NCBI GenBank assembly: GCA_964563395.1
Contig: CAZLWK010000008.1
Location: 1 to 64,000, forward strand
Length of the DNA: 64,000 nucleotides
Origin: JBEVOS01 sp964563395
GTDB lineage: Bacteria > Pseudomonadota > Alphaproteobacteria > Caulobacterales > Aquidulcibacteraceae
Direction of reading: 5' to 3'
Below, piece by piece: positions 23,212-31,706 of the stretch. Numbering within the stretch: position 1 is the first letter of the stretch; every line of letters begins with the position of its first letter. The translations under genes and the position numbers were made by a program. Below the pieces are notes generated by a model. The model ran no database searches. It saw nothing but the letters and a program-made list of their open reading frames with translations, and was not told where the DNA came from.

Positions 23212-23834
23212 ACGCGCCGCCGCGCGTGCGGCGCGCCGACGCGCGCGAGATCGACATCGTCGCGCGCGTCTTGACAGACGCTTTCCCGGACGAGGCGGGG
23301 CTGAATTGGTGGCTGCGCCAGGGCGTGCAAAAGGAACGCGCCCGCCGGGCCTTTTTCGATTTCGCGGTGCGCGAAGGCGTCAGTCCAAGACGTGAGCTTT
23401 GGCTTGCTGAAGCGGACGTGCAAGCGCCCCTCGGCGCGGCGATCTGGTTGCCGGCCGGCGCGCATGCCTTTGCGACGAGCGCATTCGGTGAAGTGATGCG
23501 GCTTCCCTTTTTCTTGTCCGTCGCGGGCTTTTCCGGCATGCGGCGCGCGCAAGCGCTCGGCGCCGAGCTCGCCGCGCATCATCCCAGCGCGCCGCACGCG
23601 CATCTGGTGTTTTTGGGCGTCGCGCCGAAAGCCCAGGGCCTTGGGATCGGCTCGGCGATCCTGAAGACGACGCTCAGAGAGGTCGATGCGGCGGGGCTTC
23701 CGGCCTATTTGGAAGCGTCCACCGAGCGCAACGTCGCGCTCTATCAGCGGCATGGCTTTGAGGTCACAGCCGCGTTCGATGTGAAGGGCGGCGGCCCGCG
23801 CATGTATGCGATGACGCGCCCCGCGCGCGCCTAG
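23208..23834 (+). CDS. GNAT-family N-acetyltransferase
   Basis: This 208-residue protein has the GNAT fold: N-terminal RRADAREIDIVARVLTDAFPDE, the acetyl-CoA loop LVFLGVAPKAQGLGIGSAIL (the Q/RxxGxG/A element) and the late strand ASTERNVALYQRHGFEVTAAFDVKGGGPRMYAM. The substrate is unknown; the layout resembles the small-molecule or tRNA-wobble-independent GNATs found singly in alphaproteobacteria. The start is GTG 23208, overlapping the coq7 stop. Its TAG stop is the first codon of an inverted-repeat element that fills the gap to the next gene. Confidence 0.87.
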   Translation: MNAPPRVRRADAREIDIVARVLTDAFPDEAGLNWWLRQGVQKERARRAFFDFAVREGVSPRRELWLAEADVQAPLGAAIWLPAGAHAFATSAFGEVMRLPFFLSVAGFSGMRRAQALGAELAAHHPSAPHAHLVFLGVAPKAQGLGIGSAILKTTLREVDAAGLPAYLEASTERNVALYQRHGFEVTAAFDVKGGGPRMYAMTRPARA

Positions 23835-23945
23835 AGCACGGCCGCATCAGATTGAATCCATCTGATGCGGCGAACGTGCTCTAATTTTGAACTAGACCGC
23901 GATTCACGTCTTTGGCTGATGCAACCAAAAACGATCACGGTCTAG
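23832..23945. repeat. Two-hairpin palindromic intergenic element
   Basis: The first palindrome has outer arms TAGAGCACG (23832-23840) and CGTGCTCTA (23875-23883) and inner arms GCCGCATCAGAT and ATCTGATGCGGC. The second has arms CTAGACCGCGAT (23892-23903) and ATCACGGTCTAG (23934-23945) with one mismatch. This design resembles the intergenic palindromic repeats scattered in alphaproteobacterial genomes. It fills the whole gap between two convergent genes and supplies both TAG stops. No second copy was found in the window. Confidence 0.75.
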
Positions 23946-24811
23946 ACGTCACGTTCTGGGTCTTGTTCCTTTACGCCCAGCGCATCGGCGAGACGCGCGC
24001 GCGCCGATCCCGGCCGCAACGGCTTCGGCTGCGACGGCGCCGGCGCCCAGCCCGTGGCGGTAAGCACGTCGAACGTGATCGCGGGCGTTTCGCTCAAGAG
24101 TTCGAGCGTGCGCATCAGCGCTGCGCGCCGTAGCGGACCGGCGCGCGCGACGAGCATGTTGGTCTCGCCCATGGCGCGCAAATCCTGAAACAGCCGCAAG
24201 GGATCGCGATACGACACGCGCAGCCGGTCGCGATCGGCCGCCGGCAGCGCAAAGCCCGTTCGCTGCAGCAAGGCGGTCATGTCCTCCAGCGTCGCGAATG
24301 GCGCGACCCGTACGCCCGCGCCGTTCAACACTTCGGTTTCGGCGATGATCAAGGCGCGGCGCAATTCGACCAGCGTGTCCCCGCCGAGCAGGCTCGCCAG
24401 CATGAGACCGTCCGGCTGCAAGAGCAGACGCATCTGTGCGAACACGCCCGGCAGATCGTTCGCCCAATGCAGCGCCAGAGGCGATACGATCAGATCAAAC
24501 GCTTCGGCGCGGAATGGCAAGCGCTCCAAACTCACAGCCGCCCCACGCGGACCGATAAGGGCGCTCGCGACATCGGCATGCGCGATGATTTCCACCCTCT
24601 GCGCGAGCGACGGCCGCGCGGCCAGCGCTTCGCGAAAAAGCCCCGTGCCGAGCAGCAGCGTCCGCTCAAAGCGTCGGGGAATGGCCTCCAGCCGCTCCGC
24701 CAGATCCTCCGCCGCGCTTCTGTGCAGAAACGCCGCTTCGGCGAAGCGCGGCGCCGCGCGCGCCTTGCGTCGGCGCAGCAAGGCCGTATCGAAGGGCGTG
24801 GGCGAGGTCAT
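23942..24811 (-). CDS. SAM-dependent methyltransferase (NDUFAF5/BioC-like)
   Basis: This 289-residue protein fits NDUFAF5-type proteins: MTSPTPFDTALLRRRKARAAPRF start, TLLLGTGLFREAL motif-I position (less typical than the usual GxGxG), FDLIVSPLALHWANDLPGVFAQMRLLLQPDGLMLASLLGG, and a C-terminal region with YRDPLRLFQDLRAMGETNML. In mitochondria NDUFAF5 hydroxylates a complex I subunit; in bacteria the role is unclear. The C-terminal tail (about 30 residues) is not conserved. Its stop lies in the palindromic element. It diverges from the comF-like gene. Confidence 0.88.
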   Translation of the reverse strand: MTSPTPFDTALLRRRKARAAPRFAEAAFLHRSAAEDLAERLEAIPRRFERTLLLGTGLFREALAARPSLAQRVEIIAHADVASALIGPRGAAVSLERLPFRAEAFDLIVSPLALHWANDLPGVFAQMRLLLQPDGLMLASLLGGDTLVELRRALIIAETEVLNGAGVRVAPFATLEDMTALLQRTGFALPAADRDRLRVSYRDPLRLFQDLRAMGETNMLVARAGPLRRAALMRTLELLSETPAITFDVLTATGWAPAPSQPKPLRPGSARARLADALGVKEQDPERDV

Positions 24812-24836
24812 GGGCGCACCTTATCGGCCAAGGGCG

Positions 24837-25571
24837 ATGTTCCAAAGGCGTGGGCTCATTGCGCGCGCCGCCGATCTCGTCTGGCCGCCGCGATCCTTGC
24901 TCAGCGACGCCGTCGTCGACCGTCCGGGCATGATCGAGCCGGCGCTGTGGGGCGCTCTAACGTTCTTGACCGATCCGCTCTGCTTCCGGTGCGGGTTTCC
25001 GCTGCCAGAGACGGTTGGACCAGAAGCGGTGTGCGGCGCGTGCGCCGCCGATGCGCCCGCGTTCGACCGCGCCCGCGCCGCGCTCGCCTATGACGATCAA
25101 GCCCGCCGGTTGATTCTCGATCTGAAACGCGCGGGGCGGCGCGATGGGCTGGCCGTGTTCGCGGCCTGGATGCGGGCGGCGGCGGCGCCCTTGCTCGATG
25201 AAGCCGACTTCGTCGCCCCTGCGCCCATGCATTGGACGCGGCTCGCGGCCCGCAGCTTCAACCAGGCGGCCTGGCTTGCGAAGGGGCTATCAGAGGCGGC
25301 CGGCAAGCGTTGGCGGCCGGGCGCGCTGCGCCGGATCAAGCGGCGGCGCAGCCAGGCCGGCCTCAGCGCCGGCGAACGGGCGCGCAACGTCTCGGGCGCC
25401 ATCAAGGCCGCCGGCCGTTTCGACGGTCTCACCGTGCTTGTGGTCGACGACGTGCTCACCACCGGGGCGACGGCTGAGGCGTGCGCCCGCGCACTGCGCA
25501 AGGTCGGCGCTGCCAAGGTGCATGTTGCGACCTTGGCCCGCGTTGTCCGCCCCACCGACGTGCTTATATGA
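24837..25571 (+). CDS. ComF-family phosphoribosyltransferase
   Basis: This 244-residue protein has an N-terminal zinc-finger-like segment with CFRCG and CGAC pairs (about residues 51-72) and the amphipathic linker YDDQARRLILDLKRAGRRDGL. The type I phosphoribosyltransferase core carries the PRPP loop VVDDVLTTGAT, preceded by AAPAPMH-like and RSFNQAAWLAKGLS with KRRRSQAGLSAGERARNVSGA, a ComF hallmark. ComF proteins are linked to DNA uptake or DNA repair; the substrate is unknown. The start is ATG 24837; an in-frame ATG at 24810 adds nine residues. It lies 28 bases upstream of grxC and is divergent from the methyltransferase. Confidence 0.92.
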   Translation: MFQRRGLIARAADLVWPPRSLLSDAVVDRPGMIEPALWGALTFLTDPLCFRCGFPLPETVGPEAVCGACAADAPAFDRARAALAYDDQARRLILDLKRAGRRDGLAVFAAWMRAAAAPLLDEADFVAPAPMHWTRLAARSFNQAAWLAKGLSEAAGKRWRPGALRRIKRRRSQAGLSAGERARNVSGAIKAAGRFDGLTVLVVDDVLTTGATAEACARALRKVGAAKVHVATLARVVRPTDVLI

Positions 25572-25598
25572 CGTTCAGGTAAAGGAGAGCGCGGCGCC

Positions 25599-25859
25599 AT
25601 GCAGCCGGTCACGATCTACACCAAGGCGTTCTGCCCCTATTGCGCGCGGGCGCTCTCGCTGTTGAAGCGCAAGGGCGCGCCGGTCACGGAGATCGACGCC
25701 ACGTTCGATTCCGCCATGCGCGGCGAGATGGAGCGCCGTTCTGGCGGGCGGCGCACCTATCCCCAGATTTTCATCGGCGAAACCCATGTCGGCGGCTGCG
25801 ACGATTTGCACGCGCTCGACGCCAAGGGCGGGCTCGATCCTCTGCTCGCGGGGGCCTGA
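25599..25859 (+). CDS. grxC: Glutaredoxin 3
   Basis: This 86-residue protein has the thioredoxin-fold glutaredoxin with active site CPYC (ITKAFCPYCARAL context), the cis-Pro segment TYPQIFIGE and the glutathione-binding GGCDDLHAL. It reduces protein and glutathione disulfides at the expense of glutathione. Start ATG 25599 follows AAAGGAG. It sits between comF and a nitrilase-fold hydrolase gene, and its stop shares one base with the next start (TGATG). This gene order (comF-grxC-nit-DUF1178-ubiG-lysC) is well kept in Caulobacterales and rhizobia. Confidence 0.97.
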   Translation: MQPVTIYTKAFCPYCARALSLLKRKGAPVTEIDATFDSAMRGEMERRSGGRRTYPQIFIGETHVGGCDDLHALDAKGGLDPLLAGA

Positions 25860-26701
25860 TGGCGCGTCCCCTGCGCGTGGCGGCCGTGCAATTGCGCAGC
25901 GGCGTTGAACCCGCCGCCAATCGCGCGGCGGCCGCGCCGCTTATCCGTGAGGCGGCCGCCAAGGGCGCGCGCCTGATCGCTACGCCGGAATGCACGACGC
26001 GGCTCGATCGCAACCGCGAGCGCCTGTTGGCCGCGATCGGGCCGGAGAAGGACGATCCGGACCTCGTCGCCTGGGGCAGGCTCGCAGAAGAGCATGGCGT
26101 CTGGCTGCTGCTCGGCTCCACCTCGGTCGCCTCGGGCGACGGCCGCGCCCTCAATCGCTCGCTCCTGTTCACGCCTGCCGGCAAGATCGTCGCGCGCTAC
26201 GACAAAATTCATTTGTTCGACGTGCAATTGGGGCAGGGCGAAGCATATCGCGAATCCGCGACCTTCGCGCCTGGAGACAAGGCCGTGTTGGCGAACGGTC
26301 CAATGGACGCAAAGTTGGGTCTGACCATTTGCTACGATGTGCGCTTCGCGCCGCTCTATCAGGCGCTCGCGGGCGCTGGCGCTGAAATCCTTTTCGTGCC
26401 CGCCGCCTTCACCAAGCCGACCGGCGAGGCGCATTGGGAGATTTTGCTGCGCGCCCGCGCCATCGAAACCGGCGCCTATGTCGTCGCGCCCGCGCAAGGC
26501 GGCCTCCATGAGGATGGCCGCACCACCTTCGGCCGCACCTTGATGGTCGATCCCTGGGGCGCCGTGATCGGCAAGCTCGATCATGACGCGCCGGGCGTTC
26601 TGATCGCCGATCTCGATCTCGACAAGGTCGCCGAGGCGCGCGGCAAGATTCCAGCCTGGCGCGGCGCCCGCGCGTTTGAAGCCCCTCCGCAAGCGCCATG
26701 A
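25859..26701 (+). CDS. Carbon-nitrogen hydrolase (nitrilase fold, Nit2/omega-amidase-like)
   Basis: This 280-residue enzyme carries the Glu-Lys-Cys triad in LIATPECTTRLDR, YDKIHLFDV and GLTICYDVRFAPLYQAL, followed by FVPAAFTKPTGEAHWEILLRARAIETGAYVVAPAQGG. These features match the Nit1/Nit2 branch, which removes amide groups from deaminated glutathione or alpha-ketoglutaramate. A repair role next to glutaredoxin fits but is an inference. The start is ATG 25859, one base before the glutaredoxin stop ends; an upstream frame from 25640 is a shadow. It overlaps the DUF1178 gene by ATGA. Confidence 0.92.
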   Translation: MARPLRVAAVQLRSGVEPAANRAAAAPLIREAAAKGARLIATPECTTRLDRNRERLLAAIGPEKDDPDLVAWGRLAEEHGVWLLLGSTSVASGDGRALNRSLLFTPAGKIVARYDKIHLFDVQLGQGEAYRESATFAPGDKAVLANGPMDAKLGLTICYDVRFAPLYQALAGAGAEILFVPAAFTKPTGEAHWEILLRARAIETGAYVVAPAQGGLHEDGRTTFGRTLMVDPWGAVIGKLDHDAPGVLIADLDLDKVAEARGKIPAWRGARAFEAPPQAP

Positions 26702-27123
26702 TTCATTACACGCTTCGCTGCGCGCAGGACGATGAGTTCGACGCGTGGTTTCGCAACAGCGCCGATTATGACACGCAGGCCGAAGCGGGGCTCATCGAAT
26801 GCCCGTTCTGCGGCTCCACCAAGATCGAAAAGGCCGCGATGGCGCCGAACATCGCGCGCACGGACCGCGGGGAGGAGCGCAGCCCGCGCGCCATGGCGAT
26901 GGCTATGGCCGCGAAGCTGAAAGAGCATATCCGCGACAATTTCGATTATGTCGGCGAGCGCTTCCCCGAAGAGGCCCGCAAAATCGCCGCCGGCGATGTC
27001 GATGACCGCCCGATCTGGGGCGAGGCGACCATCGAGGAAGCGCGGGTGATGGCCGAGGAAGGATTGCCGGTCGCGCCTTTGCCGCCCGAGCTCGCGCCGA
27101 CCCCGCCGCGTAAACTCAATTAG
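26698..27123 (+). CDS. DUF1178 family protein
   Basis: This 141-residue protein has the family start MIHYTLRCAQDDEFDAWFRNSADYDTQAEAGLIECPFCGS, with Cys8 and the CxxC (Cys38/Cys41) suggesting a small zinc-ribbon. A helical part follows (AKLKEHIRDNFDYVGERFPEEARKIA) and the ending is GEATIEEARVMAEEGLPVAPLP. Function is unknown; the N-terminus resembles FmdB-type regulatory zinc ribbons. It is coupled to the nitrilase-fold gene by ATGA and meets ubiG tail-to-tail with a four-base overlap. Confidence 0.92.
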   Translation: MIHYTLRCAQDDEFDAWFRNSADYDTQAEAGLIECPFCGSTKIEKAAMAPNIARTDRGEERSPRAMAMAMAAKLKEHIRDNFDYVGERFPEEARKIAAGDVDDRPIWGEATIEEARVMAEEGLPVAPLPPELAPTPPRKLN

Positions 27124-27875
27124 GCCGCGCGCGGCTTCGTCGCGGCGCGCAGATAATTCATCGACACATCGTCCGAGAGCGCCCAGCGCCGGCCGATCGG
27201 ATCGAAGGTGAGCCCGCGCGGCGTCTCCCAATCCAGCATTGGCGCGGCGGCGGACAATTCATCCGGCGTGACGAGCTTTTCGAAATCGTGCGCGCCTTCA
27301 GGCGCCATGCGCAGCACTTTCTCGGCCGCGAAAAGCGCCAAGGCGCGCGCGCGCGGCGTGCGGTTGATGGTGGACACGATCAAGAGCCCGCCCGGCTTAA
27401 GGAGCGCGGCGGCGGCCTGGAGGAAGGCGGCGAGGTCGGCCACGTGCTCGACGATTTCGAGTGCGGTGATGAGATCGTAGGATGCGCCCGCCCGCGTGGC
27501 CCAATCCTCGGCGACGCCGACGCGGAACTGAATCGCAAGGCCCGCCGCCTTGGCTTGGTGGCGCGCGGCGGCGATCGCCTCTTCTCCGGCGTCGAGGCCC
27601 TCAGCGGCCGCGCCCATCCGCGCGAGGGGCAGCGTCACAAGGCCGCCCCCGCAGCCCAGATCGAGCGCCTTGAGACCCGCCAACGGCCTAGATTGCCCCG
27701 CTGGCGCGCCGAAATGCGCGCTGGCGCGTTCACGGATGAAGGACAACCGAACCGGGTTCATCCGATGGAGCGCGGCGAACGGGCCGCTCGGATCCCACCA
27801 GGTCGCGGCGAGCGCGGCGAATTTCTCGATCTCGGCGGCGTCACGGGAGGAGGCGGGGGGCATGGGCAGGGACAT
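27120..27875 (-). CDS. ubiG: Ubiquinone biosynthesis O-methyltransferase
   Basis: This 251-residue enzyme methylates the two ring hydroxyls in ubiquinone synthesis. The UbiG pattern is clear: EIEKFAALAATWWDPSGPFAALHRMNPVRLSFI, SAM loop LDLGCGGGLVTLPLARMGA, ALEIVEHVADLAAFL, GGLLIVSTINRTPRARALALFAAEKVLRMAPEGAHDFEKLVTPDEL. The length matches the family. The start is ATG 27875 (an internal ATG at 27863 is also possible). It is divergent from the lysC gene with a 99-base control region between them. Confidence 0.96.
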   Translation of the reverse strand: MSLPMPPASSRDAAEIEKFAALAATWWDPSGPFAALHRMNPVRLSFIRERASAHFGAPAGQSRPLAGLKALDLGCGGGLVTLPLARMGAAAEGLDAGEEAIAAARHQAKAAGLAIQFRVGVAEDWATRAGASYDLITALEIVEHVADLAAFLQAAAALLKPGGLLIVSTINRTPRARALALFAAEKVLRMAPEGAHDFEKLVTPDELSAAAPMLDWETPRGLTFDPIGRRWALSDDVSMNYLRAATKPRAA

Positions 27876-27974
27876 TGGACGGCGCCGGCCTCCGGTCAAG
27901 CGGCGCGCTTTTCCCTTTTTCGCGGAGCATGCTAGAGCGCGCCCCACGCCCGCAGGTGGAGGAATTGGCGGCCC

Positions 27975-28632
27975 ATGGCGCGTCTGGTGATGAAGTTTGG
28001 CGGCACGTCCGTGGGCGATGTGGAGCGCATTCGACGCGTGGCGCGCATCGTCGCCGCCGAGCGCACGGCCGGGCGCGGCATAGCTGTCGTCGTCTCCGCC
28101 ATGTCCGGCGAGACGAACAAGCTCGTCGCGCTGGCGCAGGATGCGGGCGGCGCGCTCGCCAAGGAGGCCGGCGCCGGCACGGCCCGCTTCGATGACGAAT
28201 ACGATGTCGTGGTCTCCACCGGCGAACAGGTGACGACCGGGCTTTTAGCGCTCGCCTTGCGCGCGATGGGAATTCCCGCGCGTTCCTGGCAGAATTGGCA
28301 AATCCCCATTCGCTCCGACGCGCAATTTTCAAAGGCGCGCATCGATTCCATTGACGCCGATGCGCTGGGCGCGGCGATGGATCGCGGCGAGGTGGCGGTC
28401 ATTCCAGGCTTCCAGGCGATCACCGCCGAGGGCCGCGTCACGACGCTCGGCCGCGGCGGCTCGGACACGTCCGCCGTTGCGGTCGCCGCCGCCATCGGCG
28501 CCGAGCGCTGCGACATCTATACGGATGTCGACGGCGTCTACACCACCGACCCCCGGATCGAACAGCGCGCGCGGCGGCTGGAGCGGGTCTCCTATGAGGA
28601 GATGCTGGAAATGGCGTCGCTGGGCGCCAAGG
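27975..28632 (+). CDS. lysC: Aspartate kinase, N-terminal part (interrupted by scaffold gap)
   Basis: This is the catalytic domain of the enzyme that phosphorylates aspartate at the head of the lysine, threonine and methionine pathways. Visible are VMKFGGTSVGDVERIRR, VVVSAMSGETNKLVA, VVSTGEQVTTGLLALAL, and TLGRGGSDTSAVAVAAAIGA with DIYTDVDGVYTTDPR. The frame runs intact for 219 codons to the N run. The last 36 residues here (DVDGVYTTDPRIEQ to LGAK) are repeated in altered form right after the gap, so this end and the other side are overlapping versions of one segment. Start ATG 27975. Confidence 0.93.
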
Positions 28633-28642
28633 NNNNNNNNNN
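28633..28642. other. Scaffold gap (10 N) inside lysC
   Basis: Ten N of arbitrary length join two contig ends that both cover the lysC segment from DVDGVYTTDPR to SLGAK. The joining changes the reading frame, so no real sequence of 10 bases should be inferred. Confidence 0.98.
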
Positions 28643-29392
28643 GATGTCGACGGCGTCTACACGACGGACCCGCGCATTCTGCGCTACGACAATGCCGAGA
28701 CCGGCGCGCCGAGCCGTCACAAGGCGCGGCGTCTCGAAAAAATCTCCTATGAAGAAATGCTGGAGATGGCCTCGCTCGGCGCCAAGGTTCTTCAGACGCG
28801 TTCGGTCGAACTGGCCATGGCCAAGCGCGTGCCGGTGCGCGTGCTTTCTAGTTTTGTCGAGCCGGGCGAGCCCAATCCCGGCACGATCGTCTGCGACGAG
28901 GATGAGATCGTGGAAAAGCAAGTTGTTTCCGGCGTCGCCTATAGCCGCGACGAGGCCAAGGTCACGCTGCTCGGCGTGGAGGATCATCCCGGCGTCGCCG
29001 CCGACATTTTCGGCTCCTTGGCCGAAGCCAACATCAATGTGGACATGATCGTCCAATCCTCGACGCGCACCGCCGGCGCGCAGAACATCGTCTTCACCTG
29101 TCCCGATCGCGATGCGGGCCGGGCGGTGGAGGTGGTGCAGGCGTTGAAGACGAAGATCGGCCTGCAGGACGTTCAGGTGCAGCGCGACGTCTCGAAAGTG
29201 TCCGTGATCGGCATCGGCATGAAGAGCCAGGCCGGCGTGGCGCGCACAATGTTCACGGCGTTGGCGCAAAAGGGGATCAATATCGAGGTGATCGCCACGT
29301 CCGAGATCAAGATCAGCGTACTTATCGACGCGCAATACACCGAGCTTGCGGTCCGGGCGCTGCACACGGCTTATGGGCTCGACGCCGCGTAA
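28643..29392 (+). CDS. lysC: Aspartate kinase, C-terminal part with tandem ACT domains
   Basis: The frame resumes at GAT 28643 and reads DVDGVYTTDPRILRYDN, then an insert (about 12 residues relative to the other side of the gap), SYEEMLEMASLGAKVLQTRSVELAMAKRVPVRVLSSF. Two ACT domains follow: VVSGVAYSRDEAKVTLLGVEDHPGVAADIFGSLAEANINVDMIVQSS, and VSVIGIGMKSQAGVARTMFTALAQKGINIEVIATSEIKISVLI. They are allosteric sites for lysine or threonine. Together with the upstream fragment it would make a protein of about 410-430 residues. ptsP follows after 32 bases. Confidence 0.93.
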   Translation, partial: DVDGVYTTDPRILRYDNAETGAPSRHKARRLEKISYEEMLEMASLGAKVLQTRSVELAMAKRVPVRVLSSFVEPGEPNPGTIVCDEDEIVEKQVVSGVAYSRDEAKVTLLGVEDHPGVAADIFGSLAEANINVDMIVQSSTRTAGAQNIVFTCPDRDAGRAVEVVQALKTKIGLQDVQVQRDVSKVSVIGIGMKSQAGVARTMFTALAQKGINIEVIATSEIKISVLIDAQYTELAVRALHTAYGLDAA

Positions 29393-29424
29393 GGCGCGGC
29401 CATAGCAACGAAGGAGCGGCCCTC

Positions 29425-31689
29425 TTGGCGAGTCCGGCGGCCAATGTCCCCGGTTCCCGCGTGCTCTTGCGCAAGCTGCGCGAGATCATGGAGGCTGGCG
29501 GCTCCGCGCAGGAGCGGCTGGACCGGCTTGTCTCCATGGTGGCCGCCACCATGGTCGCCGACGTCTGCTCGATTTATCTCAAGCGCGGCGGCGCCAATGA
29601 GCTCTTCGCCACCGAGGGTCTCAAGCGCGAGGCCGTCCATCGCACGCGGCTGAAGGCCGGGGAGGGGCTTGTCGGTCTGGTCGACGAGACGGGCAGCCCC
29701 CTAAATCTCGCCGACGCCCCCCATCACGAGCGCTTCTCGTACCGGCCTGAAACCGGCGAGGATCCGTTCATGTCCTTCCTCGGCGTGCCGATCGTGCGGT
29801 CAGAGCGCGTCTTCGGCGTGCTTGTGGTCCAGAACCGCGTCTCGCGCATCTATGGCGACGACGAGGTCGAGGCGCTGCAGACCATCGCCATGGTGCTGGC
29901 CGAGATCGTCGCCTCCGGCGCGTTCGGTGATCCGGCCGCCTTGCAGGACGTCGAGGTCCGGGCCAGCGGCGCCGAGCGCCTGCCCGGGCGGGCTTTCTCC
30001 GATGGGCTCGCCATTGGCGTCGCGGTGCTGCACGAACCCCACGCGCCGCTCGGTCGTGTCATCGCCGACGACCCCGCCCAGGAGGAGCGCCGTCTTGAGG
30101 CGGCCTTGGTGCAAGTGCGCACCACCTTGGAGGCCATGCTGCATGGCGATCCGGGCCGCATTTCCGGGGTCTCGCGCGACGTGCTTGAGACGTTCGTGAT
30201 GATGTCGCGCGATCCGAGCTGGGAGGCGCGCCTACGCAGCGGCGTGAAAGCAGGCTTGTCCGCCGACGCCGCGGTCGAACGTGTGCGCGGCGAGCACCGG
30301 GCGCGGCTCAACGCCTCGAAGGATCCTTATCTGCGCGAGCGGATGCAGGATTTCGAGGATCTGGATAATCGCCTTTTGCGCACGCTGGCCGGGGCCGTCC
30401 CATCGGCCGATCTGGCCCCGCGCAACGCCATCCTGATCGCCCGCGATCTGGGGCCGGCGGAGCTCCTCGAATACGGCGCCGACAGGCTGCTGGGCGTGGC
30501 CTTGGAGGAGGGGGCGCCCTCCGGCCACGCCGCGATCGTGGCGCGTGCGCTGGGCGTGCCGATGGTGGGTCGCCTTCATGGGCTTCTCTCCCGCGTCGAA
30601 GCTGGCGACAGCGTCATCCTGGACGGCGAGCAAGGCGTCGCCGAATTGCGGCCGCGGCCCGAGGTGGAGCGGGCCTACAGGCAGCGCATGGCCGTCCGCT
30701 CCGAGCGCGCGCAGGCCTATGCCCGCATCCGCGAGACGCCCGCGATCACGCAGGACGGCAAGCGCATCACGCTGCTGATGAACGCCGGCCTCGCGCTGGA
30801 CGTGCAGCACCTCGCCGAGGCGGGGGCCGAAGGCATCGGCCTCTTCCGCACCGAGTTCCAATTCATGGTGTCCGAGACGCTGCCGCGCCTCAAATCCCAG
30901 ACGCAACTCTATCGGGACGTCTTGGACGCCGCGGGCGAGCGCCCCGTCACCTTCCGCACGCTCGATCTGGGCGGCGACAAGGTGCTGCCCTACATGGTCA
31001 GCGAACGGGAGGAAAACCCAGCGCTCGGCTGGCGGGCGCTGCGCATCGGGCTCGATCGGCCCGCCCTGCTGCGCTACCAATTGCGGGCCCTGGTGGACGC
31101 CGCCGAAGGCCGGTGGCTGCGGGTGATGTTTCCGCTCGTCACCACCACGCTCGAATTCGATGCGGCGCGGTCGCTTCTGGAGCGCGAACTGGCGTGGAGC
31201 GTGAAACGCGGACGCAAGGCGCCGGCCAAGCTCGAAGTCGGCGTCATGGTCGAGGCGCCTGCGCTCGCCTGGTCGATCGCGGCGCTGCGGGGCAAGGCCG
31301 ATTTCCTCTCGATCGGCACCAACGATCTCATGCAATATTTTTTCGCCGCCGATCGCGGCAATCCGCGCGTCGCCGATCGCTACGACATTCTCACGCCGGC
31401 GGCGTTGCGCTTTCTCAAGCACATCCGCGAAGCCGCGGACGCAGCGGGTCTGCCCTTGTCGATTTGCGGCGAGGCGGCGGGCAGGCCGCTTGAGGCGATG
31501 GCGTTCGTGGCGTTGGGCTTCACCCGCTTGTCGGCGCCGGCGTCTGGCGTGGGCCCCGTCAAGCAAATGACTCTTTCTCTTAACCAAAGCGACGCAGCAT
31601 CGTTCTTGGCGCATAGGTTAACAGCGAGCGAGGCGAGCGTGCGCTCCGATCTGCAGGCTTACGCGGCAAGCGCGGGCGTTTCGCTGTAA
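29425..31689 (+). CDS. ptsP: Phosphoenolpyruvate-protein phosphotransferase PtsP (nitrogen PTS enzyme I)
   Basis: This 754-residue protein has an N-terminal GAF domain (about 15-160, with AGEGLVGLVDETGSPLNLADAPHHERFSYRPETGEDPF) and a PTS enzyme I body. The phosphorylated His368 lies in GAPSGHAAIVARALGVPM. The PEP-binding part has GIGLFRTEFQFM, TLDLGGDKVLPYM, MVEAPALAWS and SIGTNDLMQYFFAADRGN. It starts the PTS-Ntr phosphorelay (PtsP to NPr to EIIA-Ntr), which senses nitrogen state and potassium; GAF usually binds glutamine. The start is TTG 29425 after AAGGAGCGG. NPr and EIIA-Ntr genes are not in the window. Confidence 0.95.
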   Translation: MASPAANVPGSRVLLRKLREIMEAGGSAQERLDRLVSMVAATMVADVCSIYLKRGGANELFATEGLKREAVHRTRLKAGEGLVGLVDETGSPLNLADAPHHERFSYRPETGEDPFMSFLGVPIVRSERVFGVLVVQNRVSRIYGDDEVEALQTIAMVLAEIVASGAFGDPAALQDVEVRASGAERLPGRAFSDGLAIGVAVLHEPHAPLGRVIADDPAQEERRLEAALVQVRTTLEAMLHGDPGRISGVSRDVLETFVMMSRDPSWEARLRSGVKAGLSADAAVERVRGEHRARLNASKDPYLRERMQDFEDLDNRLLRTLAGAVPSADLAPRNAILIARDLGPAELLEYGADRLLGVALEEGAPSGHAAIVARALGVPMVGRLHGLLSRVEAGDSVILDGEQGVAELRPRPEVERAYRQRMAVRSERAQAYARIRETPAITQDGKRITLLMNAGLALDVQHLAEAGAEGIGLFRTEFQFMVSETLPRLKSQTQLYRDVLDAAGERPVTFRTLDLGGDKVLPYMVSEREENPALGWRALRIGLDRPALLRYQLRALVDAAEGRWLRVMFPLVTTTLEFDAARSLLERELAWSVKRGRKAPAKLEVGVMVEAPALAWSIAALRGKADFLSIGTNDLMQYFFAADRGNPRVADRYDILTPAALRFLKHIREAADAAGLPLSICGEAAGRPLEAMAFVALGFTRLSAPASGVGPVKQMTLSLNQSDAASFLAHRLTASEASVRSDLQAYAASAGVSL

Positions 31690-31706
31690 AGGTGCGGCCG
31701 CGCGCG

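Noticed and set aside
28524..28787. True tandem duplication inside lysC
   Set aside because: The copies abut a run of exactly ten N, both end at the contig edges and disagree in frame, which points to an assembly join.
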